DNA from: Bigelowiella natans CCMP2755
Taxonomy: Eukaryota; Cercozoa; Chlorarachniophyceae
Direction of reading: 5' to 3'
Assembly: GCA_000320545.1 (NCBI GenBank)
Contig: ADNK01000542.1
Coordinates: 167,501 to 197,001 of the forward strand
Length of the DNA stretch: 29,501 bases
Shown: piece after piece, positions 22,372-29,501 of the stretch
How positions within the stretch are numbered: position 1 is the first letter of the stretch
Layout: each line of letters begins with the position of its first letter
The notes under the pieces: model-generated
The model's input: only the letters and a program-made list of their open reading frames with translations
Database searches by the model: none
What the model was told of the DNA's origin: nothing
Program-made: the position numbers and the translations under genes

Positions 22372-22883
22372 GTAGGAGTGGTAGTAGTACTTTTTGCTAT
22401 CTCTCTCTCTCTGCATCTGTGTGCACATTTCTGTATCAGCTTTGTTGTTTTTCATCACCACGCCCTGATGTCTTAGTGCTGCTTAATTGCATCTGTGTGT
22501 GCAAAAGCTCACTGATAAGATGCATGCTAAGATGATCAATGTAGATAATATTCCTTACTAGTGACACATGATGTTGGTGACAATAATTATTAATACGATG
22601 AGAAACGAGATCCATTAACACCCATACTTCAGATTTTATTTTTTTACAATTTTTGTTGTCATTGTGGTATCATCTCTTTGGGTTAACTTTTCTTCATTTT
22701 TTCTTTCTGAAGGTAATGAGAAATGACAGAGTAGGAAGAGATCTTAGATTTAAAGAACATGAGCACCGAGGAGGAGGACAGCACAACAAACCCACAAGCA
22801 GCATCAGAGATCGTAACCGTTCCAATGTAGTGGAAGGAGGAGGATATTCCTCAAGGGACATCAAGAAGCGTCAGAGATATTAG
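17521..22883 (+). CDS. CDK8: CDK8-type cyclin-dependent kinase (Mediator kinase module)
   Basis: CDK8 pairs with cyclin C in the Mediator kinase module and phosphorylates transcription factors and polymerase II machinery in the nucleus. Nineteen GT-AG exons join in phase to 614 residues: 17521-17596, 17729-17818, 17938-18019, 18218-18371, 18471-18512, 18649-18697, 18910-19001, 19157-19236, 19523-19583, 19759-19827, 20041-20103, 20336-20437, 20676-20708, 20803-20856, 21097-21154, 21333-21375, 21673-21751, 21881-22327, 22713-22883. Visible motifs: GEGAYG loop (26-31), Lys48, C-helix PMDAYRE with Glu66 in place of PSTAIRE, YAEHDL, HRDIKPAN (Asp165), ADFGLA (Asp187), a T-loop [13 protein letters not shown] without the usual activating Thr, and the CDK8-specific HYTPVIDIW and [16 protein letters not shown] regions. 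Human CDK8 has DMG rather than DFG. The tail after about residue 380 carries Thr, Gln and Gly runs, as CDK8 tails often do. Identification is firm. Confidence 0.93.
17973..18127 (+). repeat. 76-bp tandem duplication of the CDK8 exon 3 / intron 3 junction
   Basis: AAAATACTGAAAGAGCTCCA through TATTTGGTCGAACAA is repeated at a 76-bp period with two mismatches. Each copy carries the donor ATAAG/GTCA. Copy 1 (donor 18020) gives the phase that fits exon 4. Using copy 2 would add 76 nt and shift the frame, so copy 2 is taken as intronic. Confidence 0.9.
18684..18791 (+). repeat. 52-bp duplication of the CDK8 exon 6 donor with (TAG)n runs
   Basis: GTCATGCATCGAGGTACTAG occurs at the exon 6 end and again, with one mismatch, 52 bp downstream. 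Each copy is followed by a (TAG)n run. The duplicated segment includes the last coding bases (HR of the HRD motif) and the GT donor. Confidence 0.8.
18700..22372 (+). repeat. Cluster of intronic and exonic triplet microsatellites in CDK8
   Basis: Nearly every intron has one. Examples are (TAG)n at 18701-18734, (GT)n at 19002-19037, (AAT)n at 19239-19270, (ATC)n at 19480-19520, (TAG)n at 19590-19622, (AT)n at 20628-20653, (ATG)n at 20896-20930, (CTT)n at 21510-21543, (TTA)n at 21594-21624, (GATG)/(ATG)n at 21771-21799 and (AGT)n at 22336-22372. Exon 18 contains (ACT)n, coding poly-Thr, and GGA/GGG runs, coding poly-Gly. Confidence 0.85.
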
Positions 22884-23906
22884 TTGAGGGAAACGAACCC
22901 TGACGTGATTTCTGACCACAAAACTCGAGAGTGTGGACCACTCGGTCACTTGGACTAAAACAATGCCAGCATATACATTGCTGCATTGTGCACGACGCCT
23001 TAGCAACCAAATTCGCACAAGTGCTGGGATCTGAAGGACAATGATGCTCCTCTAGCACTAGCAATGGACCAGATGGGCAGATGGGATGTGCAAGAAAAAC
23101 CAATTTAGCGAACTCGTGTGAATGAAAATGATGGCCTAAATGTTGCGTGCGATTCACTTGCTGCAATGAAAATGTGCAACAACATCATGCATGCATCACG
23201 AAGCGCCATTGAACAGCTGAGACTCATGCACTCTGTGAAACGAATGATGTGAAAAGACAATGTCAATTGCATCTCATATGCGCACAACAAAAGAAATTGA
23301 AGCTGTTTCTAAATTCAAAATCGTGCAATCACGTGCCGGGTTGGGGTCAGGGTTCAGGGTTCAGGATTGCAGACACGCAACATCATGTGTGCACCACGTG
23401 TGCTGTTGCTGTGCATGTCGTGTGCCATTGCGAAGGGGGGAGGGGGGGGGGGGGTCATTAGCACCAATGAAAAATCGGATGCACGATGACGCGCATATGA
23501 ATGAAAACAAGAGCACGCCGCATGCACACACGCGCGCACGCGCACACACACACACACACACACCATGCGACTTGGGAACCTCATTCGCAACAACACATGT
23601 CGATCTCGCGTGCTAGCGTGGATGCGGCCTCTCTCCTTTCATCTCCTCATCTACGACATGTGACCACATGTCTTCCTCATTGTCTGCATTCAGAGACTCG
23701 ATGTGCGGCAGCAACAGGCACAAGCAGCAAAGCGGCTTGTCGAGAGCTGCCTTCTTCACATTGGTGGCAATTCAGGGCCGGGCCGGTGTGGCAATTCAGG
23801 GCCGGACCGGTGTGCAGTGAACACAGTCGAGAGGAGGAGGGATGTGGGGGGGAGTGACATGGTCTAGCTTTTTGTTGTTGTTGTTGATGATGATGACAAT
23901 GATGAT

Positions 23907-23911
<5 letters not shown>

Positions 23912-23946
<35 letters not shown>
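23912..23946. repeat. (TC)n microsatellite
   Basis: About 17 uninterrupted TC units follow a GTTGTTGTTGATGATGATG run. It is intergenic. Confidence 0.9.
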
Positions 23947-23949
<3 letters not shown>

Positions 23950-24306
23950 AACACACCTCAAAGTGGTGCAATTGAAAGTGGTGATCCAATCATCGCTTGC
24001 ATTTTTTCACCTGTGGTGTTCTGCGCTGATTTTTTCCGATGAACCTAGAGAATGAACCCAAATGCATTAGATCGTGGTGTTCCTTTTCAGAACAATAGGT
24101 GTTAATCCCATCTGTGCACGCCACAAAGTTGTCCTTTTCCCGCCCTCCATCACGTGGCGCCATTCCGCAAAGTCAGCAACTGTTACCGTTACCTTCACTG
24201 TCACTGCGCTCTTCTTCCTTCGGTGTTCTGCATTTCTTTTTCGCCGGTAAGGAAAATTAAGGGCATAATGTGAACTTCAATTTTGCAGAGGCAGGTTTTT
24301 CTCCCT

Positions 24307-24498
24307 GCGACAAGCCCATCTGGTCCCCCAAAAGTGGGCATTTTTGTCAGCAGGATTACTTCTCGAGCACCCGGGCTTTATAAATCCAGTTTTGTGATCT
24401 ACATGTACATGTAGATCTATTTAGACAAAGAACAATATGCCCACTCTTGAAAATCTGACAAAAATGCCCACTTTTGGGGGACCAGATGGGCTTGTCGC
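24307..24498. repeat. Perfect 44-bp inverted repeat with a 104-bp loop
   Basis: The left arm 24307-24350 starts GCGACAAGCCCATCTGGTCC. The right arm 24455-24498 is its exact reverse complement, ending GATGGGCTTGTCGC. The loop holds a perfect 22-bp palindrome, GATCTACATGTACATGTAGATC shortened here to its core CTACATGTACATGTAG (24396-24417 in full). A transcript would fold into a long hairpin. No flanking transposase or clear target-site duplication is visible, so a foldback element or MITE is possible but unproven. Confidence 0.88.
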
Positions 24499-24633
24499 TG
24501 GGGGTCAGTCAATCTGTCCGGAGTGTCCGAAGGTGTCCGGAGGTCGGGTTTTCGTTCTTTTTAGGTTATTTTTAGGTATCGAAAAAGAACTGAACCCGGG
24601 ATTACTTCTCGAGCACCCGGGCTTTATAAATCC
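24353..24633. repeat. 35-bp direct repeat pair around the inverted repeat
   Basis: GGATTACTTCTCGAGCACCC then GGGCTTTATAAATCC occurs at 24353-24387, inside the loop, and at 24599-24633, beyond the right arm. It is identical in both places. The TATAAA inside it sits about 200 bp before the ATG of the downstream gene in the second copy, so it could be a promoter element captured twice. Confidence 0.8.
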
Positions 24634-24829
24634 CAGTTCTTATGTCTTCCGAGGTGTAGAAGGTATGTTTTTCATTCCTTCGGTTGAGCGCAATTTTCCG
24701 GTTTTCATTTAGGTATTTTTATCACAATACATGAATGCGATTCGCGGGGTGAAAAGCAGACCCCGAAAGTTCCCGGAACTCATTTTTTGCCCCACCGCAA
24801 CGGATTGAAGAGGACAGCATATCAGAACA

Positions 24830-26686
24830 ATGGGTTGTGGCTTACCATCACGCATCGAAATCATAAACGACTTGGAGAAGGGCTCAGATGATGCAGTTGC
24901 GGAGAACCCGAGATTCGTCACTGCCTTTCAAGCTGTAGAATGGGGTGCTAAAGAATCGAAGTGTGTAAATGTGATGCTGGTCGACATACAATTCAAATAC
25001 CTCAGTGGGAAGAATTGGACCGCAACAATAGACACTCCCGACCATGATGAGTTAACCCGAAGCAAATCAGATCGAACGCACATGACCACGTTTGGCGCGG
25101 GAGAGTACATAAAGGAAGTAACCGTGTCCAAATACGAAGAGGATTTGTTTGGGATAGTGAGAATGCTAGAGCTCACAACCAACATACGCAAAGTTTGTTT
25201 CGGAGATGCAACACTCGACACTAAAGATGGCAAGAAATTTTGTGTGAGTTCAACATCGCAATGTGTTCACTGCCCCCCCCCCCCCCCCTCTAGCCGCTAG
25301 CAAGCGGGTTATGTCTTGAATGTTATGGCTGAACATTTTTTTTGTCACTAGGTTACCTACACTGCTGACAGTGGCAAGATGGTGACCGGTCTTAAGTTCG
25401 ACGAAGCTCAAGAGAAGGTGATAGGAATTCAAGCTTCGCCGATCAGCGAGTATGTCAAGCAGTCCAAATATGAGAGGCCGGAAAAAGATAAAAATTTTGA
25501 TGGACTTGACCGTGATTATGCCGTACACCTGCGCTGTCACAAGGGCCATCGATTGATATTTACGACCTACTCCCGCGGGGGTTATGAGGGAGGAAGCTGC
25601 TTTTGCGACGAATGCAAGGAGGAGATTAAATGCATTTATGGTCGCTGGTGGTGCAACCTATGCCGCTATGATGCTTGCCGTGGGTGCAGATCGCCCGAGG
25701 AGAAGGAGAAGGAACGGAATCATTATGATAAAACCACCTTCTGCCCCAAAGGATGCAAGATGGAGTACACAGATGCTGGGGAGGAGCCGTGGAGTTGCGA
25801 CGGTTGTGGTGCCAACGAGCGGAATACGGGCTACATTGGTTGGCGATTCCATTGCAAGAAACACAACCTGGACTATTGCGGCCGTTGCAGGCCGGCAGAA
25901 AACAAACCAGCGGATGTCACGTGCGCGGAATGTGGCCACAAGTGCGTTTATCAGGAGGAAGTACATGACGGGGTGTATGCGGATCCACTCAAGTGTGCGG
26001 TTTGCAAGAATGAGAATGAAAGAGGTGGTGGTTATGCGTGCGAATTTCTCTGGCAGGACAAGATGTGTGGAATGATGTACTGCTTCGATTGCATTCCGGA
26101 TGCTAAGAGCTGCCCAGAGCCCGCGAAACACACAATAAGAAAAGGCTTTGATTCCGATCGACACAAAGCCATCATCGACCCCGCAGAGAAAAAGGGGACG
26201 AACACAGTCAACATACTCAGCATTCATGGAGGGGCGCTTCGAGTGTTGAAAGACGATCAGATACGTTCTTTAGATTTCAATGGAGGATTGGGGAAGGACG
26301 CGATGTGGAAGGTTACGTGTTCAAGCCAGGGACATATAAAGCTGAGAAACCTCACCGCAGAAGGATATTTCGGCTATACCATTAAAAAAGCAAAAGACAA
26401 AGAAAAATATACAAAAAAAATGAATTTTGGTCCTCTTGGTTCAGGAATAAATTTTTTTGAAACTTCGGATCGCAGATCTTGGAATGTGGTGGTACCGCCA
26501 TGCGGCCAAGATTGCTTTCAGCTGGTGATGGACTGCACTGACGTAAATATGGCGCTCATTTGCGAGCGACTTCGTGTGTTTCTTGCCTGCGATTCTAACG
26601 GAAAGATGTACACCAAAAAAATCAAGAGCGCACATCCTAAGCGCATGTATGACATGAACACTCTGTTCAGATTTGCGTCGTTATAA
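24830..26686 (+). CDS. Jacalin-like / Cys-rich zinc-finger / trefoil-like multidomain protein
   Basis: This is a 582-residue protein in two exons, 24830-25243 and 25352-26686. The donor is TGT/GTGAGT, the acceptor CACTAG, phase 0. Residues about 40-170 show a beta-rich pattern like jacalin lectins (FGAGEYIKEVTVSKY, GIVRMLELTTNIRKVCFG, VTGLKF). Residues about 200-385 hold three Cys/His clusters of C1-like or ZZ-like type, for example CFCDECKEEIK with WCNLCRYDACRGC, FCPKGCKMEY with WSCDGCG, and TCAECGHKC with CAVCKNE. The C-terminal 150 residues (GGALRVLKDDQIRSLDFNGG, GHIKLRNLTAEGYFGY) resemble a beta-trefoil of the ricin or fascin kind, a weaker call. A carbohydrate- or ligand-binding adaptor is inferred. 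N-terminal MGC could be acylated. The intron contains a 15-16 base poly-C run. It is the last gene before the telomere. Confidence 0.8.
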
Positions 26687-26689
26687 CGA

Positions 26690-29237
26690 CCATCTTTGAA
26701 CGTTGGTCGAAGACGAATTCGGCAACTACAACCACCCATCCAATGACTTCCACTGCAAGCTCACAGCACTCTGGTAAGATGAGGAAATTACATTGCAAAA
26801 ACTTACAACATTTCACAATGTGAGATTGAAATCATTGCAAATTCACAATGTTTTTGCAATGCAGTTGCAATGTTGTGCACATTTGCATGTGGACATTGCA
26901 AAAATGCAATGTGTTGTCACTTTTTGGTAGCTTCAAGATTGCAAATGCATCGTAGCTTTCACAACATGCACACACATGCACATGCACACACGTGCACATG
27001 CCATGTGCTGCAACACGTGCAGCATGTGTGCCACGTGAGATGGTAGCAGCAGATCATTCTGTCATTGTGCAGGTGAATGTCGCGTGAACGCGTGAATTTG
27101 CATGCTTGAGCACAATTGGCGTAGCCACAGCGTCATTGGCATGTGTGTGTGCCATGTGCATCACTCAAAGTGTTGCCATGTCTCAAAATGAATTGCAATG
27201 ATGATGTGCACATGCGCATGCATTGTGCGTGCACATGCACACAACAACGACTCAACCACCATGCCACTGTCGCCACTGAGCCACCTGGTCCGCTGGATCA
27301 ACTGCGATGCGCAATGCAAATTAAATGCCCAGATGCGTCCCGCACGCCCGCAATGTCAACAACGTGTGGCACCAACACAGGGTTGACAATTGAAACGTTG
27401 CTGAGCGCGATGAACTCCCCGTTTGCTGATCATCTGGCGACATCCAGATTCACGCTGTGCAAACCAAATCTGGTCTGACGATGCACAGTGATCAGCCTTG
27501 TTTGTTTGCATTTGACAATGCAAAGAATGCACATTCAGCGTGTTCCTTTCGGTCCAGAGGGTGCCACTTCCAGACAGCATGAAGCTCTGCCAGCACTCAG
27601 TGTGGATCCTCCTCGGCATCATTGAATGAACACAAAACATGCGAGTTGCGCGATGCAACTTGGCGCCCTTCGCAAGGTTTTGTTCTGAAGTGTGGTTGGT
27701 CGTTTGTCATGCAGGCTTCTCCCTTGTGAAACACGCCATTGTTCGCATTCAGACCACACTTTTCCACAGCTTCAAAGAACTTCACAGCCTCGGGGTTGGT
27801 TCATTCAGCAAAGACAATCAAACGATCCAATGAACAATGAACCCTGATGACATTGGTGACTTCAAAACACATCCATGTGCACGCTCAAACAAACACACTG
27901 ACCGCTTTCAAACTTTTGGCGAACTGACTGCCAGATGCGGGTTCGCTGCCATTGACCAATCGCAGCAGCTGCACAAGAACACGTGCACACACACTTGGTT
28001 TTTTCCCAACCACTTGCTTCCCATTTGGTGACTCAACTTGCTGATCAACTGACAGCACAAACTTTCCCACAAACTCCCAGGGCACCTCCACGGGATCAAT
28101 CCGGTCAAGTTCTTTTGAACTTTCCGCCGTTGCACTTGGTTCACCAGCAAGTCCTCCTGAGGCTCACAACCTTTCAGCGGGCTTGCGGTGGCTGCTTGGC
28201 TTTTGTGCGCGGGACTGTGTTGTTGATGTCACCAAGTCAACACGCGGTCCTGTGTGCGTTTGAACTCTGATGATGACTTGTGCACTTGCGCTGCACGCGT
28301 GTGCACGTTGGGTTCCGGCGCATTCGCGGCGCATTCGCGAAGATTCTCGAATCTTCCAGAATTCTCTCGAGTTCTCTCGAATTCTCTCGAGTGTTCTGGA
28401 AGATTCTCGAAGCTTCCGGAGTGTTCTCGAACTCTCTGGAAGGTTCTCGAAGTTCTGAGAACTTCCATGCGCATGTGCACAGCGCAGTGCACAGTGTGAA
28501 CGTGCGCTGTGCACACTGCGACAGCTTCTCAATCGTGGGTGGCGCGGCCACACCGCTGACAAGAACGCACGTGAAGAATTTGCAACTGCATCTCGTTCCG
28601 ACAGTGGAAGAGTTGTTGCAACTTCACACCAGCGGGGTGGAACGTGGCGTTGGAGAGGATGATGACCACGTGCAAGTGAAAGCAGAGTTGCCATTTGCGA
28701 CGGGTGACTGCCCTGCAAACTCAAAAGTGCAGCCAAAGCGACAGAAGGCAACAGTTGGTGACACTGTGACGTGTGATTGCTGCGGTCACTCCAATGCATG
28801 ACTGCCATTGCGACACACGTGCAGGTGCGTGTCCAAGGTGCAACGTGAAGGGATCCACACGTCAGTGTGGAGTGGTGCACCGCTCGACTGAACAGTTGGC
28901 GCCGACGCGCCTCTGCACGAAGGCAGACACCTTGGCATCAAATCGGTGCCGTGTGTGCATTTTTTCACTTTCGTGTTGCAAAACGTTGCAAAATTGCAAC
29001 GTGTCAGCACAGCAACTGCACAATGTGTGAACGTTGCAAGTTTGCAACGTGTTCACATGCACAATGTGATGTGATGCTTGTTGGGAGAAAGATGATTGTT
29101 GCTGGTGTCGAGCATGTGTCTTCACAATGTTCATGCCATGCTTCGATGCTTGAACAATGGCATGCTGCTGTTGCGCACACGGTGTCGCTGATGTCACGAT
29201 CGATGTTTTCAAGACGGCAAGCAACGCCTGGAAACGG
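26690..29237. other. Gene-poor subtelomeric region
   Basis: Composition shifts to TGCA, CATG and CACGTG words, with repeated TTGCAATG/CATTGCAA motifs at 26795-26935 and TTGCAACGTG motifs at 28975-29060. One of these is a near-palindrome, CGTTGCAA-GT-TTGCAACG. Overlapping open frames occur on both strands, but none has family resemblance, consistent codon bias or convincing splice sites. I annotate no gene. Confidence 0.65.
28338..28466. repeat. Dense TTC/GAA array resembling heat-shock elements
   Basis: Alternating TTC and GAA triplets separated mostly by two bases run for about 130 bp (TTCTCGAATCTTCCAGAA, TTCTGGAAGATTCTCGAAG). The nGAAnnTTCn arrangement is the binding unit of heat-shock factor. 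The array is imperfectly tandem with an irregular period and has no gene immediately beside it. Confidence 0.65.
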
Positions 29238-29501
29238 TTAGGGTTAGGGTCAGGGTTAGGGTTAGGGTTAGGGTTAGGGTTAGGGTTAGGGTTAGGGTTA
29301 GGGTTAGGGTTAGGGTTAGGGTTAGGGTTAGGGTTAGGGTTAGGGTTAGGGTTAGGGTTAGGGTTAGGGTTAGGGTTAGGGTTAGGGTTAGGGTTAGGGT
29401 TAGGGTTAGGGTTAGGGTTAGGGTTAGGGTTAGGGTTAGGGTTAGGGTTAGGGTTAGGGTTAGGGTTAGGGTTAGGGTTAGGGTTAGGGTTAGGGTTAGT
29501 T
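29238..29501 (+). repeat. Telomere, (TTAGGG)n
   Basis: About 43 head-to-tail TTAGGG units run to the end of the window, G-strand reading outward, as expected for a right-hand chromosome end. The only internal variant is TCAGGG at about 29250. The last few bases (TTAGTT) deviate and are probably sequencing or trimming noise. Confidence 0.97.

Larger units (their letters stand above)
22884..24829. other. Gene-free interval between CDK8 and the subtelomeric lectin gene
   Basis: I can support no exon on either strand. It contains a G-run near 23436-23455, a (CA)n block at 23540-23562, a 24-bp tandem repeat (CAATTCAGGGCCGGGCCGGT) at about 23766-23815, a (TC)n microsatellite at 23912-23946, and the 44-bp inverted repeat annotated below. 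The start marks a change in composition from AT-rich gene space to mixed CATG/GTGC-rich sequence that continues to the telomere. Confidence 0.6.

Noticed and set aside
23341-23366. Interstitial telomere-like GGGTTCAGGGTTCAGG
   Set aside because: Only about three imperfect units with a 7-bp rather than 6-bp period; too short to call a former chromosome end.
23512-23562. Alternating CG/CA tract as a possible Z-DNA regulatory element
   Set aside because: It is an ordinary (CA)n microsatellite with a short CGCG lead-in and no nearby gene to regulate.
24437-24712. A 91-residue plus-strand open frame
   Set aside because: It runs through the right arm of the inverted repeat and the direct repeat, has no recognisable motif, and overlaps the probable promoter of the gene at 24830.
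25658-26227. 189-residue open frame antisense to the zinc-finger gene
   Set aside because: It is a shadow of the real coding strand, whose Cys pattern and splice junction are convincing.
28164-29241. Several overlapping open frames of 60-238 residues on both strands near the telomere
   Set aside because: They arise from low-stop, GC-richer repeat sequence, overlap each other antisense, include the GAA/TTC array as an artificial repeat protein, and show no family resemblance.

Overview
This window is the right-hand end of a nuclear chromosome from an intron-rich unicellular eukaryote. It closes in an uninterrupted (TTAGGG)n telomere from about 29238 to the last base. The genes are split by many GT-AG introns, so a raw ORF list misses most of them. 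I rebuilt the models by hand, requiring GT (rarely GC) donors, AG acceptors and matching codon phase at every junction. The exact species is not recognisable to me. A TTAGGG telomere argues against most land plants and core green algae, and fits many protists such as SAR-type algae.

Layout. 1056-2326 (-): Rab geranylgeranyltransferase alpha subunit, 2 exons. 3253-4741 (+): a low-complexity Gln/Ser-rich orphan, 5 exons proposed. 6523-7450 (-): an R-S-E type mono-ADP-ribosyltransferase, 3 exons. 7466-9005 (-): a uracil-DNA-glycosylase-fold protein, 5 exons, ending only 15 nt before the ADP-ribosyltransferase start. 9579-14811 (+): a 578-residue charged, coiled-coil-like orphan in about 27 tiny exons. 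16091-17303 (-): a 231-residue orphan, 8 exons. 17521-22883 (+): a CDK8-type Mediator kinase, 19 exons, 614 residues. 24830-26686 (+): a subtelomeric jacalin-like, Cys-rich zinc-finger, trefoil-like protein, 2 exons. 26690-29237: gene-poor subtelomere. 29238-29501: telomere.

The genes form divergent pairs (RABGGTA with the Q/S-rich gene, UDG with the coiled-coil gene, the 231-aa gene with CDK8), separated by convergent gaps. The convergent gaps at 4742-6522 and 14812-16090, and the space downstream of RABGGTA at 1-1055, are exactly where a dispersed family of hairpin-like repeats and CTAG-rich sequence sits. The divergent gaps lack it.

Two further patterns stand out. Plus-strand introns are packed with triplet microsatellites that often form the splice sites themselves. 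At least nine recent short tandem duplications (24-76 bp) are scattered through the window, and four of them copy an exon-intron boundary. There are no rRNA or tRNA genes, CRISPR arrays or transposase genes that I can support.
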